This document shows positions 10,197-20,741 of a stretch of 64,000 nucleotides of DNA, in pieces; the first letter of the stretch is position 1; the number at the start of each line of letters is the position of its first letter. The DNA lies in assembly GCA_011959105.1 (NCBI GenBank), contig BLLU01000179.1, positions 1-64,000 of the forward strand. Direction: 5' to 3'. The position numbers and the translations under genes are program-made. The stretch is from Lachnospiraceae bacterium (lineage in GTDB: Bacteria; Bacillota; Clostridia; Lachnospirales; Lachnospiraceae). The notes under the pieces are model-generated. The model ran no database searches. It was not told the DNA's origin and saw only the letters and a program-made list of their open reading frames with translations.

Positions 10197-11330
10197 ATGT
10201 ATCAGATATTAAAGAGGGAGGGCAGGGCCAAGCGGGGCCGTCTGTCCACCGTACACGGGGTGGTGGAGACACCGGTATTTATGAATGTGGGTACCGTGGC
10301 GGCCATTAAGGGCGCGGTGTCCACGGAGGACCTGGAGGACATCGGTACCCAGGTGGAGTTGTCCAACACCTATCACCTGCATGTGCGTCCAGGGGACAAA
10401 GTGGTGAGACAGCTGGGGGGGCTGCATCGCTTCATGTCCTGGAACAAGCCCATTCTTACGGACTCTGGCGGTTTTCAGGTGTTCTCTCTGGCAGGGCTGC
10501 GTAAGATTAAGGAAGAAGGGGTGCATTTCCGCTCTCATATAGACGGGCGCAGGATTTTTATGGGGCCGGAGGAGAGTATGCGGATCCAGTCCAACCTGGC
10601 CTCCACCATAGCCATGGCATTTGATGAGTGTGCCCCCAGTAAGGCAGACCGGGCTTATGTGCAGGCTTCTGTGGAGCGCACCACCCGGTGGCTGGAGCGC
10701 TGCAGAAAGGAAATGGGGCGGCTTAACAGCCTGGAGGACACTCTTAACAAAAAACAGATGCTCTTCGGCATCAACCAGGGGGCGGTCTATGAGGACATCC
10801 GGATTGAACATGCCAAGCGCATCCGGGAGTTGGAATTGGACGGTTACGCAGTGGGAGGGCTGGCGGTGGGTGAGACCCATCAGGAAATGTATCATATCCT
10901 GGAGGAAGTTGTACCATATTTGCCGGCGGACAAGCCCACCTATCTGATGGGAGTGGGAACCCCTGCCAATATCCTGGAGGGCGTGGAGAGGGGCGTGGAC
11001 TTTTTTGACTGCGTTTATCCCAGCAGGAACGGGAGACATGGACATCTGTACACGAATCAGGGTAAGATCAACCTGTTTAACGCCAAGTACGAACTGGACG
11101 ACAGGCCCGTTGAGGAGGGCTGCGGCTGCCCTGCCTGCAGGCGGTATTCCAGGGCGTATATCCGGCATCTGCTGAAGGCCGGAGAAATGTTGGGCATGCG
11201 TCTGTGCGTGCTGCACAACCTGTATTTTTACAATACCATGATGGCGGAGATCCGGGACGCGCTGGACCAGGGACGTTTTGCCGCTTACAAGAAGGAGAAG
11301 CTGGCGGGTATGGCAGCGCCTGAGAAGTGA
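10197..11330 (+). CDS. tgt: queuine tRNA-ribosyltransferase
   Basis: NTYHLHVRPGDKVV, LTDSGGFQVFSL, MGVGTPANILEGVERGVDFFDCVYPSRNGRHG. Confidence 0.95.
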   Translation: MYQILKREGRAKRGRLSTVHGVVETPVFMNVGTVAAIKGAVSTEDLEDIGTQVELSNTYHLHVRPGDKVVRQLGGLHRFMSWNKPILTDSGGFQVFSLAGLRKIKEEGVHFRSHIDGRRIFMGPEESMRIQSNLASTIAMAFDECAPSKADRAYVQASVERTTRWLERCRKEMGRLNSLEDTLNKKQMLFGINQGAVYEDIRIEHAKRIRELELDGYAVGGLAVGETHQEMYHILEEVVPYLPADKPTYLMGVGTPANILEGVERGVDFFDCVYPSRNGRHGHLYTNQGKINLFNAKYELDDRPVEEGCGCPACRRYSRAYIRHLLKAGEMLGMRLCVLHNLYFYNTMMAEIRDALDQGRFAAYKKEKLAGMAAPEK

Positions 11331-11433
11331 GGATCATTAATTTTTTGTAAAATCAGTAAAAATACTTGTCTTGGGGACAAACATTGTGTATATTGTTATA
11401 TTGAGTGCATTAAAAAATTGGAGGGAAATAGAT

Positions 11434-11760
11434 ATGGGCATATTATTGAGCGGTGAAGAGGCGGCAGCAACCCAGGCCGGGGGAACTATGGGAATCTTAT
11501 CCATGGTGGTTATCTACGGCTTGTTTTTTCTGGCCATCTGGTTTTTCCTGTTTCGTCCTCAGAAGAAGGAGCAGAAGAAAATGCAGGCCATGTTGTCGGC
11601 GCTGGAGATAGGCGACAGCGTGTTGACTACCGCCGGTTTTTACGGGGTGGTGATCGACATTGCGGACGACACAGTGATCGTGGAGTTTGGCAGCAACAAG
11701 AACTGCCGTATTCCCATGCAGAAGTCAGCGATCAGCCGTGTGGAGAAGCCCACAGAGTAA
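11434..11760 (+). CDS. yajC: preprotein translocase subunit YajC
   Basis: Single TM then FRPQKKEQKKMQAMLSALEIGDSVLTTAGFYGVV. Confidence 0.92.
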   Translation: MGILLSGEEAAATQAGGTMGILSMVVIYGLFFLAIWFFLFRPQKKEQKKMQAMLSALEIGDSVLTTAGFYGVVIDIADDTVIVEFGSNKNCRIPMQKSAISRVEKPTE

Positions 11761-11773
11761 GGTGGGGCAAAGG

Positions 11774-11801
11774 TCACGAGGCAGGGATGCCTCGTGATTT
11801 T
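11774..11801 (+). terminator. Rho-independent terminator
   Basis: TCACGAGGCA-GGGA-TGCCTCGTGA plus T-run. Confidence 0.85.
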
Positions 11802-11946
11802 CCTATATATGGAAAGATTCCAACATTTCTTTACAAGATATTGCGAAAAACACTTGCATTAATTTGAACATATAGTAAAATAGAAGTGATATGGAGTGAA
11901 TGTGGGTACATATGTTTCTGACTGGGACAGGAGCAGCTAAGGCAGG

Positions 11947-13122
11947 ATGATGGCACAGAAGGTTTATATCGTAGAGGGCAGGCAGTTTCGCACGGAAGCA
12001 GAATACCGCAGGGCCCTCAAGGACAAACAGGTAATAGATCGGCTGCGGGCGGAGGTGGACTTTCAGAACCGCAGTCAGCTCTCGCAGCTGGTCAAGGTAT
12101 TGCAAGAGAAAAAGTACCCTTTCCTTACTCTGCTTGGGCAGGATTTCACGGAGGAAGCGGAAGATGCGTTGAGGCAGTTGTCCAAATCGCCTCCTTCCCG
12201 CGGAAAACGGGCCAGGCAGGCGGCCGGGAAAACCGGGGCTTCCCGGGGAAAGGGGGTGGCCCGGGATCCGTCCGGTGAGACAGGAAGTAACGACCAGATG
12301 GAGAAGTTCGTGCAGGAGGAACTCCGGCGCCGGGAGAAAATCCGAAAGCGGCTGGCCCTGCTGTGCAGCGTGGTGGCAGTGGGATGTCTGGGATATTTTG
12401 GCATATACACCTACCAGGCTGCCCGGACGGAGGAGGAATTCTCCCGCATGGCTGCTTTCCGGGAAAGGGCGCATGAACTGCCTGTGCAGGAGGTCAGCCC
12501 CGTGATTCATTACACGGAGGAAGGGGAGCGGGTGATCCCCGAGGTTCTGGACGAATATAAAAATTTGTATAACAGTAATAAAAGACTTATCGGATGGCTG
12601 AAAATTGACGATACAAAAATAGATTACCCTGTGATGCAGACTACCAACAACGAGTATTTTCTGGACCACAATGTGAATCAGAAAAAGGACAGGAACGGAG
12701 CGCTGTTTCTGGATAAGGACTGCGATGTGTTAAAGCCCAGTACCAACCTGATTATCTACGGGCATCATATGCAGAGCGGCAATATGTTCGGAACGCTGGA
12801 CAAATACAGCTCGGAGGAGTACTATAAAGAGCATCCCCTGATTCAGTTTGATTCCATTTACGAGAAGGGTACATATGAGGTTATGTATGTGTTCCGATCC
12901 AGGATCTACAACGAGGAAGACGTGGTTTTCAAGTATTACCAGTTCATAGACACCCTGAGCCAGCAGGAGTTTGACTCCAATATGCAGGAGATGGCGGCCA
13001 TGTCCCTGTACGACACGGGGGTTACGGCCAGTTATGGGGATCGTCTGTTGACCCTGTCCACCTGCGATTACTATGTGGATAACGGGAGATTTGTAGTGGT
13101 GGCCAGGCGGGTGGAGGATTGA
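11947..13122 (+). CDS. class B sortase with a long N-terminal extension
   Basis: IGWLKIDDTKIDYPVMQTTNNEYFLDHN, NLIIYGHHMQSGNMFGTL, LLTLSTCDYY catalytic Cys; TM only at about residue 137. Confidence 0.88.
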   Translation: MMAQKVYIVEGRQFRTEAEYRRALKDKQVIDRLRAEVDFQNRSQLSQLVKVLQEKKYPFLTLLGQDFTEEAEDALRQLSKSPPSRGKRARQAAGKTGASRGKGVARDPSGETGSNDQMEKFVQEELRRREKIRKRLALLCSVVAVGCLGYFGIYTYQAARTEEEFSRMAAFRERAHELPVQEVSPVIHYTEEGERVIPEVLDEYKNLYNSNKRLIGWLKIDDTKIDYPVMQTTNNEYFLDHNVNQKKDRNGALFLDKDCDVLKPSTNLIIYGHHMQSGNMFGTLDKYSSEEYYKEHPLIQFDSIYEKGTYEVMYVFRSRIYNEEDVVFKYYQFIDTLSQQEFDSNMQEMAAMSLYDTGVTASYGDRLLTLSTCDYYVDNGRFVVVARRVED

Positions 13123-13178
13123 CACCGCCGGTTTCAAGCAGGATATGACAATCTAAATAGACAGTCATTGGAAAGGAA

Positions 13179-16100
13179 ATGGTTGTTAAGATGGCAAAAA
13201 TGATGAAAAGCAGAAGATTAAGGAAGAGAGTGAGAAAGACTCTGGGAGCCTTGTTCCTGGCGTCCGCTATTGCGGTGGCGGCGATCCCGGTGGATGATTT
13301 GCAGGCCAGCACGGGGACGAGTGGGAAACTGGGTGTGACGCTGACGGAAGCGGACAGCACGATCCCGAAGATTAAGACGGATGAGCATATCTATGCCACT
13401 GGTGACGGCGTGTATCAGTTTGCCTATGTGAACCCCACATCTGGCGCCGGCGGCAATAAGGTAGCGGTGATCCTGGGATATAACAGCAGCGGACACACTT
13501 TGCCCAACGGTAAACTTACGATTCCCGATACCGTGAACGTGTATGATAAATTTACCGATGTCCAGGGTTCCTCCGACGGCTATGTGGCTGTAGGTCAGCG
13601 GCTGAACTTTCTGTTCTGGAAGCATGTGGTACATGAGAAAGATCCTGCCACGGGTAAGCCGCTGTATGAACAGAAGACGGAGAGCCTTCCGCATTATAAG
13701 CTGCTGGACGGTACTAAGGTATTGAAGTCGGAGTATGATAAGAATCCGTCTGCATATGGAACAAGAGAAACGGAGAAAGTGCAGGCAACGATCAAGGATG
13801 AGAACGGTATTGACCAGCCCCAGTATGACGGCCAGGGGAATCCAATTATGGTGGATAAGACAGATCCCCAGGGGAATGTGGTTTATGTAGTGGTCAATGA
13901 GGATGTGACCAGCGACGATTTGGATAAACCCATTACCCGCACGGAGTTTTTGCCTTGCTACTATGATACCAAGAATACGGAAGTTGGCTGGGGATCATTG
14001 GATTTTGATGAATTCTACACAAGGATAGATGATACGAAGTATGATAAGTCCGATGTCTCGAATTTTAAACTGACAACAGATTCGCTGGATCAGTGGATCA
14101 CCAATGTTGCGGTAGAATACATTGGGAACCAGGCGCTGCACATTGATGAGGTGACTAAGAAGATTACCGTGAGCGACTGGATCACCGCAGCGGATGTGGA
14201 GGCCGGCAAGGTAAAGGGGGTTTTCCAGGGACAGGGAAATATTGTAGACCTGGTGGTGGGGCCTAACCTCAAAGGTATCGGTGATTATGCTTTCTGCTCT
14301 TGTACGGGTTTAATGAGCATTACTCTGGGCAATGGCCTGGAGATCATTGGCAACCATGCCTTTGACAGCTGTCTGAATATCAAGCAGATCATAGTAGACC
14401 CCAACTGTAATATGCGCAGGATTGGGGATCATGCGTTCTACAACTGCCAGAGCCTGGCGGCATTTCAAATGCCCACGCCGGTGGAGGCCATTGGTGACGG
14501 CGCTTTTGAAAACTGCCAGAAATTGGCTACCATTGAATTGTATAGCCCGGACAGGGTTACGGCTTTGAATACGATCGGTGATCACGCCTTTAAAAATTGT
14601 ATCAGCCTGACCAGTCTGGTCATTCCCAACAATGTGACGGGCAACAGCAATTACGATGGCGGTAAGCCGGGAGATAAGTTGAAGCTCAGTATGGTGCAGG
14701 GATGCAAGAATCTGCAGACTATTAAGGTAATAAATGAGAATGCGGATTTTACTGCAGACGGCGCTTATGATTTTGAAGCGTTTAAGGCGGAGATGCCGGA
14801 GACTTTTTACTTTGAAGGTGTCAACACAGCCACATCAAGCAATGTGGCACGGCTGGATACGCTTCATCGCACGGCCAACGACAATAGCATTGCGTTCAAG
14901 TATCTGGATCAGAATGTGTATGAGATTGTCAAGCCGGATCCGGACAATCCCGATAAGAAAGCGATCTTCAGAGTCAATTCCAATAATGAATTGATTTACT
15001 GCTATATAGAAAATGGCATGGAAAATATTATCCTGCCGTCCACCATTGGTCCGTACAGAATTACAACCATCAGTTCCACCAGTTTTCAGCATAACTGCTT
15101 CCTGAAAAAGATAACAATTCCGTCTTCTGTACTGACCATTGCAGACGGTGCTTTTCTGGGATGTCATAAGCTGACGGATGTGATTTTTGAAAGTCCGGTG
15201 CAGTGTAAGATCGGTGCCAATGCCTTTAAGACCCAGGAGGCCGCAGTTCATCAGGCCGGGTGCGACGGCAGTCTGCTGACGGGAAAAGATTTAAAACTTA
15301 CCTTCACAGGGGATATTTCCTATGCCAGCGGTCCCTTTGATTATGCAATGAATCCGTCCAACAACATTAATATTGGCAGTCAGGAGCGCACATATATCAC
15401 GTATTACAGTGGCTGGCCTACCAATCTTACCGTGAAGTATAATGAGGATACAGATAAGAACGAGTTGATTGATTACCCGATCTTTGAGAATCTGGATCAG
15501 AATACCTGGTTAGATCAGTTTCCTTATATGACTGACGAAATGAAGGAGGCGGCAAAGAACGCAAAAGCGAATTTTGGCAGTTCTGCCGATTTGACAGACT
15601 ATGAGAGGGAGATTATCAACTCCGCGCTGAATATCCAGCTGCCCCAGGGTATTGAGTCTGTCAAGAAAGACTTGTTTATAGAGAATGAGAGCAAAGAAAC
15701 CAAAAATGGTCTCGAGAAGACCATTACAACTAACGGTATCAAGGAGATTTTACCGGAGACATTCAAGGGCTGTTTAAACTTGAAGGAACTGTATATTTTC
15801 GGAGACACTTCTACGATTGGTGATTATGCTTTCAGAGACTGTGTGAATCTGGAGAAGGTTGAAATATCGGCCAATGTGAATGCCATGGGCGTTAGGCCGT
15901 TTGCCGGCTGTCCGAATGTGAGTTATGTCAGTTTTCAGGACGGACCCAATTTCCGCTGTGAGGAATCCATTATTTATGGCCTGAACGGCGGAGAAAAAGG
16001 AATGTTGATTGAATGTCTGGAATCCAGAGGCGTCAAGAGCGGTTCTACTTCCGTTAAAGCAGGAGAACTGGCAGGGGTTACAGGGATTGCCAAGGAAGCT

Positions 16101-18134
16101 TTCTATGACTGTTCCGGAATAGGTATTGTGGATTTGAGAGAGTCAGCCATTGATAAAGTACCGGAGTATTCATTTGCGGCCAGCGAGATGGCAAAGAGTA
16201 ATATGTTTGCCGTGTATCTGCCCAAGACCTGTAAGCAGATCCAGAAGAATGCGTTTAAGAACAGTGCCGTCAGTTCGTTGGAAATTCCCGGCAGTGTCAG
16301 CTATATTGATTTGGATGCTTTTAATACAGATAAGAACAGTCCTCATACGGAAACAGAGGAGGACGATGGAATTGCCAGAGAGAAGTATAAGACGATTGAA
16401 TTCTACTGTGAGCCTGACAGCGCAGCCAATATTTATGCGAGCAACCATGGGAATATCAATATCAGCGACAAGCCTATAGAATTGGAGTTCAAAGTGTCAT
16501 TTGGCATATTGAATCCCATCAGCGGTGAACAACAGCTTCTGGAAACCCAGACTGTAAAAGGAGGAGAAGATGCAGTTCCTCCTACGCCTCCCGAATTTGA
16601 AGGCTATACTTTCCTGGGATGGTTCCCTGATTACCGCGGTGTTTCCCGAGATTTGGATTGCTTAGGCTCTTATAAGGCAAATAATCCGGAAGATTCCAAA
16701 CTGACAGTTACCTTTATGGATGAGGATGGCGTGACGGTATTGGGAACGGATCGTGTATTCCCCGGACAGGATGCAAAGCCTCCCGTGGTTCCGGAAAAGC
16801 CCGGAAAGCGTTTTGTTGGTTGGGCGCCTCCTTGCACTAATATTGAGAAGGACACTATTTGTATCGCGAAATATGACAAGGTAGATACAGATGAGAATAA
16901 GTTTACCGTTAATTTTTATGTCACGGGTGATGACGGTAAGGATGTGCTTATTTCTTCCCAGCGCATAGCGCCTGGTGAAAAGGCAACGGAACCCAGGGTA
17001 CCGGAACGGAGCGGCTGGAGATTTACCGGTTGGAAACCGGATGTTACGGAGATTACCAAGGATACGGACACTTATGCCCAGTATGTACCGGTAGGGCCCG
17101 GCTGGCCTACGCCTACGCCTGACCCGAACGCAACGCCGAATCCCAATGCAACGCCGACTCCCGTGCCGGGAGCAACGGCAACACCGAACCCCAATGCGAC
17201 GGCATCTCCGTCCCCGTCTCCTGTGCCCGGTATCTTCACACTTACCGTCAGGAACGGTTCCGGTTCCGGCAGTTATGTGGTGGGCGCCCAGGTTATTGTA
17301 ATTGCGGATAATCCCAGCAACAATTCGGAATTCAGTGGCTGGACGGTGGAGCCTTCAACAGCGGTGGTGGCCAGCAAGTCCTCAATGGGAACCGTGTTGA
17401 TTATGCCGGCATCCAATGTAACTATGACGGCAAACTATAAGTCCAAGACCAATACTGGTAATACGGGAACCGTTACCCGGCCCGGCGGCAGCACAGGCAA
17501 TGGTACCGGAACGGGCAATGGCAGCGGTTCTTCCACAGGCAGCAGCAATGGCACTACTGTTGTGATCAATAAGAATGGCCTTTCCAACACAGGGGTAGTT
17601 TCCGTGACGGTAAACGGCTCTTCGGATAATTTCGTTGTAAAGATTTCGGAAGATGCCAATGCCACGGAGGCAGCGCTGAAAGCTCTGATGAATGAGTATG
17701 GAGATTTGACAAATATTTCCTACTTCCCTATGGACATCAGTCTTTATGATTCTACGGGGACCAATAAGATCACGGATACCACGGGCCTGGCAGTGGATAT
17801 TACTCTGCCTATTCCGGATTCCCTGATCCCTTATGCGGGTAACAACAAGGTTGCAAGCGTGGTGGATGGCAGACTGGAGAAGCTGACACCCAAATTTACC
17901 ACCATATCCGGCGTGCCCTGCATCAGCTTTACGGCCACACATTTTTCACCCTATGTGATTTATGTGGACACCAAGGATTTGTCAGCGGGAACGATTCAGG
18001 ACAGCACCCCCAAGACAGGCGACGGAATTCATCCCAAGTGGTTCCTGGCCATGGGCCTGGCATGTATTTCCTTCATCTTGTTCATTAAGAAAGAGAAGAA
18101 TGGAGTGCCGGTGAAAGCAGCGGCGGCAAGATAA
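13179..18134 (+). CDS. BspA-like leucine-rich-repeat cell-surface protein, sortase-anchored
   Basis: Signal peptide, many LRR_5-type repeats (IGDYAFCSCTGLMSITLGNGLEIIGNHAF), three Listeria-Bacteroides-type repeats, Pro/Asn-rich linker, C-terminal TPKTGDGIHPKWF-TM-KKEK. Confidence 0.88.
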   Translation: MVVKMAKMMKSRRLRKRVRKTLGALFLASAIAVAAIPVDDLQASTGTSGKLGVTLTEADSTIPKIKTDEHIYATGDGVYQFAYVNPTSGAGGNKVAVILGYNSSGHTLPNGKLTIPDTVNVYDKFTDVQGSSDGYVAVGQRLNFLFWKHVVHEKDPATGKPLYEQKTESLPHYKLLDGTKVLKSEYDKNPSAYGTRETEKVQATIKDENGIDQPQYDGQGNPIMVDKTDPQGNVVYVVVNEDVTSDDLDKPITRTEFLPCYYDTKNTEVGWGSLDFDEFYTRIDDTKYDKSDVSNFKLTTDSLDQWITNVAVEYIGNQALHIDEVTKKITVSDWITAADVEAGKVKGVFQGQGNIVDLVVGPNLKGIGDYAFCSCTGLMSITLGNGLEIIGNHAFDSCLNIKQIIVDPNCNMRRIGDHAFYNCQSLAAFQMPTPVEAIGDGAFENCQKLATIELYSPDRVTALNTIGDHAFKNCISLTSLVIPNNVTGNSNYDGGKPGDKLKLSMVQGCKNLQTIKVINENADFTADGAYDFEAFKAEMPETFYFEGVNTATSSNVARLDTLHRTANDNSIAFKYLDQNVYEIVKPDPDNPDKKAIFRVNSNNELIYCYIENGMENIILPSTIGPYRITTISSTSFQHNCFLKKITIPSSVLTIADGAFLGCHKLTDVIFESPVQCKIGANAFKTQEAAVHQAGCDGSLLTGKDLKLTFTGDISYASGPFDYAMNPSNNINIGSQERTYITYYSGWPTNLTVKYNEDTDKNELIDYPIFENLDQNTWLDQFPYMTDEMKEAAKNAKANFGSSADLTDYEREIINSALNIQLPQGIESVKKDLFIENESKETKNGLEKTITTNGIKEILPETFKGCLNLKELYIFGDTSTIGDYAFRDCVNLEKVEISANVNAMGVRPFAGCPNVSYVSFQDGPNFRCEESIIYGLNGGEKGMLIECLESRGVKSGSTSVKAGELAGVTGIAKEAFYDCSGIGIVDLRESAIDKVPEYSFAASEMAKSNMFAVYLPKTCKQIQKNAFKNSAVSSLEIPGSVSYIDLDAFNTDKNSPHTETEEDDGIAREKYKTIEFYCEPDSAANIYASNHGNINISDKPIELEFKVSFGILNPISGEQQLLETQTVKGGEDAVPPTPPEFEGYTFLGWFPDYRGVSRDLDCLGSYKANNPEDSKLTVTFMDEDGVTVLGTDRVFPGQDAKPPVVPEKPGKRFVGWAPPCTNIEKDTICIAKYDKVDTDENKFTVNFYVTGDDGKDVLISSQRIAPGEKATEPRVPERSGWRFTGWKPDVTEITKDTDTYAQYVPVGPGWPTPTPDPNATPNPNATPTPVPGATATPNPNATASPSPSPVPGIFTLTVRNGSGSGSYVVGAQVIVIADNPSNNSEFSGWTVEPSTAVVASKSSMGTVLIMPASNVTMTANYKSKTNTGNTGTVTRPGGSTGNGTGTGNGSGSSTGSSNGTTVVINKNGLSNTGVVSVTVNGSSDNFVVKISEDANATEAALKALMNEYGDLTNISYFPMDISLYDSTGTNKITDTTGLAVDITLPIPDSLIPYAGNNKVASVVDGRLEKLTPKFTTISGVPCISFTATHFSPYVIYVDTKDLSAGTIQDSTPKTGDGIHPKWFLAMGLACISFILFIKKEKNGVPVKAAAAR
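17101..17230 (+). repeat. low-complexity NPNAT/TP-rich linker repeat inside the LRR protein gene
   Basis: Translates to PTPTPDPNATPNPNATPTPVPGATATPNPNATASPSPSPVP. Confidence 0.8.
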
Positions 18135-18144
18135 AGAGGATACT

Positions 18145-20610
18145 ATGAAAATTAAATGGAATGTGATAGGGATTATGCTTATTATAACGGCGGTCCTGAT
18201 CATGCAGATTCCTGTACCGGAGGCGGATGCATCGTCATTCGCTTCCGATTTTAAAATGGACGGAACTACGCTGATCAGTTATACAGGCACGGCAACCGAC
18301 GTGTCTGTTCCGTCTGATGTAAAAGTGATCGGTGAAGGTGCTTTTCAGAACAATACTACCATTACCAGAGTGACAATCCCGGAGAATGTGGAAAAAATAG
18401 AACCCTACGCTTTCTGGGGATGCAGTCAACTGGAAAAGGTGGGGCTGGGAGAGGGGCTTGGCGAGGTGGGAGATTACGTTTTTGCCAACTGCCCGGAACT
18501 TGAGTCGGTCTATTTCCCGGACAATATCGCTCGGATCGGCATTATGGCTTTTGCGGACTGTGCCTCCCTGCGGACTGTCAAAATTCCCTATACCGTGCGT
18601 TCCGTACATGATACGGCTTTTGACGGCTGTTATCGGTTGGAAATCGAATATGATATTGGCACGGAGGGAGAACGTTTTGCCCTGTATTTTTCGGAGAAAC
18701 GGAAGGAAATGCCGGAATACGAGGATATTGAAGATTATGGGGAGATGGTTACACCACCTGTTCAGCCCCCTTCGGAAGGGGAATTGCCCGCGCCGCAGCC
18801 CGGAAATTCAGACAATGTTTCCGGCAGTTTCCTGGAGAATTTGGTCAATGGTATTTCTGATATTTTCGGCGGTTCTGATCAACCGGTTACAGATATTCCG
18901 GGCAGGGAATTGGGCACTTCCACAGTGGTGGGCAATATGGCGGTGGTGTTTATGGATAATACCCAGCCCCAGGTATCAAGCGGGGGAGGTTCGGTGTCTG
19001 AAAGCCGGGAGGCTCAGTCCATGCGGGAATACACCACGGAAAAGGCTAAGGGAACTGTGAAATACACACTGGTGGACGGCAGTGTACTGGCAGATCGGGC
19101 TTACTATGGTTATCAGAATCTGGGGAGTCTGGCGCTGCCGGAAGGCCTGGAGGAGATCGGAGAGTTTTCCTTCGCCAGAAGCAGTTTGCAGGAGGTGGTT
19201 ATACCGGAGGGGGTGACCAGCATTGGCTATGGCGCCTTTTATCATTGCGACCGGCTGGGACAGGTGCAGCTGCCAGGCACAATCACCCATATAGCCCCCA
19301 AGGCCTTTGATCATACCGGCTGGGTAAATCTGTTTTTTGAGCAGGGAGCCGGGGACTATCTGGTGGCCGGGGACGGTATATTGCTGGCCTATAAGGGAAA
19401 GGAAGCGCAGGTCCGCATTCCTGAAGGAATACGGCAGATCGGCCCCGAAGTATTTCAGGGTCATACGGAAATTACTTCGCTGACCCTGCCGGATTCATTG
19501 GAGATCATCGGGGAAGCGGCCTTTGCGGACTGCGATAATCTCAGACAGGTGTCGGGCATGTCCGGAGTGCGGATTATCCGTGACAGGGCTTTTTACCACT
19601 GTCCCCTGGAGTGGGTGGTATTGCCGGCCTCAGTAGAAAGTGTGGGACTGGGGGCTTTTGCCCGACAGGATGTGGGGGGCGTGGTCCTGCTGCAGGGGCA
19701 GGTTCCCGCAGCAGGCCGGGAACTTTCCGCAGACAGGCGGTCTAACGAGGGCTACCGTATCAATGCGTTTGACAATGTGGAATATGTGCTGGCGTACAAT
19801 CATCTTATGGGCCAGGAGTTGGAAGGCACGGTTCTGGACAGCGGACAGACGGTATACAACGGGGTTATGGGACATCTGGAAGACAATGTGCTGGCAGCGG
19901 ATGCCACTTATCTGTCTGTGGCAGAGGTACAGGGCAGATCCTGGAGCGGAACGGTTCGGATTGACGGGCAAAGTTACACGCTGCAGGGCATGGATCAGAT
20001 AAGTTATTCCATACCCAAATGGCAGGTTTCCTCAAGCGGGGATTTGACAGTAGCAGGGGATATGGAACTTCAGGCCCGGCTTTCTCCCCAGGGTGAGGGG
20101 GATTTGCTGCAGGTTCGGAAGCTGGCCGGCATCGGGGAAGCACCGGAACTGGATGCCGCCTACAGGCGGATTTATCAGCAGGGACTGCCTATGGATACTT
20201 TGTGTTATACCCTCAGTCTCTACGAGGGCAGCAGCGGAGGAAGGATTACCCGCCTGGGCAAGCAGGCCTTGGAAGTTACGATGCCTTTGCCGGAGCAGTT
20301 GCAGAATAAGGATTTACGGTTGGTAACAGTAGATCGCAATGGGCAGCTGGAATATCTTCCCGTTGCCACAGACGGTGAGCAGATCAGATTTTCTACGGAC
20401 TATCTGTCGGTATACGGTATTTATGGAAGCGGAAGTTTGTATGCTCAGGGGGATGTGGTGGATGGCCGGGCGGTGATCACCGATTACGGCAGGAGAGACG
20501 CTTCTCCGGATACAGGAGACCCTGTCCATCCCAAGTGGATACTGGGCACAGGCCTGTTGGCCTTGGGGTTGGCAATGATTTTATTACAGCGTAAGAAGAG
20601 GACGGCGTGA
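18145..20610 (+). CDS. second BspA-like LRR cell-surface protein, sortase-anchored
   Basis: LRR_5 repeats (VIGEGAFQNNTTITRVTIPENVEKIEPYAF), C-terminal SPDTGDPVHPKWILG-TM-QRKKRTA; 10 bp after previous CDS. Confidence 0.87.
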   Translation: MKIKWNVIGIMLIITAVLIMQIPVPEADASSFASDFKMDGTTLISYTGTATDVSVPSDVKVIGEGAFQNNTTITRVTIPENVEKIEPYAFWGCSQLEKVGLGEGLGEVGDYVFANCPELESVYFPDNIARIGIMAFADCASLRTVKIPYTVRSVHDTAFDGCYRLEIEYDIGTEGERFALYFSEKRKEMPEYEDIEDYGEMVTPPVQPPSEGELPAPQPGNSDNVSGSFLENLVNGISDIFGGSDQPVTDIPGRELGTSTVVGNMAVVFMDNTQPQVSSGGGSVSESREAQSMREYTTEKAKGTVKYTLVDGSVLADRAYYGYQNLGSLALPEGLEEIGEFSFARSSLQEVVIPEGVTSIGYGAFYHCDRLGQVQLPGTITHIAPKAFDHTGWVNLFFEQGAGDYLVAGDGILLAYKGKEAQVRIPEGIRQIGPEVFQGHTEITSLTLPDSLEIIGEAAFADCDNLRQVSGMSGVRIIRDRAFYHCPLEWVVLPASVESVGLGAFARQDVGGVVLLQGQVPAAGRELSADRRSNEGYRINAFDNVEYVLAYNHLMGQELEGTVLDSGQTVYNGVMGHLEDNVLAADATYLSVAEVQGRSWSGTVRIDGQSYTLQGMDQISYSIPKWQVSSSGDLTVAGDMELQARLSPQGEGDLLQVRKLAGIGEAPELDAAYRRIYQQGLPMDTLCYTLSLYEGSSGGRITRLGKQALEVTMPLPEQLQNKDLRLVTVDRNGQLEYLPVATDGEQIRFSTDYLSVYGIYGSGSLYAQGDVVDGRAVITDYGRRDASPDTGDPVHPKWILGTGLLALGLAMILLQRKKRTA

Positions 20611-20630
20611 CTTTGGTCACGCCGTTATTT
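20602..20630 (+). terminator. Rho-independent terminator overlapping the stop codon of the LRR gene
   Basis: ACGGCGTGAC...GTCACGCCGT followed by TATTTTAT. Confidence 0.8.
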
Positions 20631-20741
20631 TATGCCATTCTTCCGATTCGTTTACAATAACAATACGCGCTGCGCGGCATATCTTATAGATGGGTGGCGA
20701 CAACTGCCCGGTAGAAGAAGCGGATTGGGGGAAGAACGGAA

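Noticed and set aside
11366-11380. TTGTC-N5-GACAA inverted repeat upstream of yajC
   Set aside because: Too short to separate from chance without comparative data.
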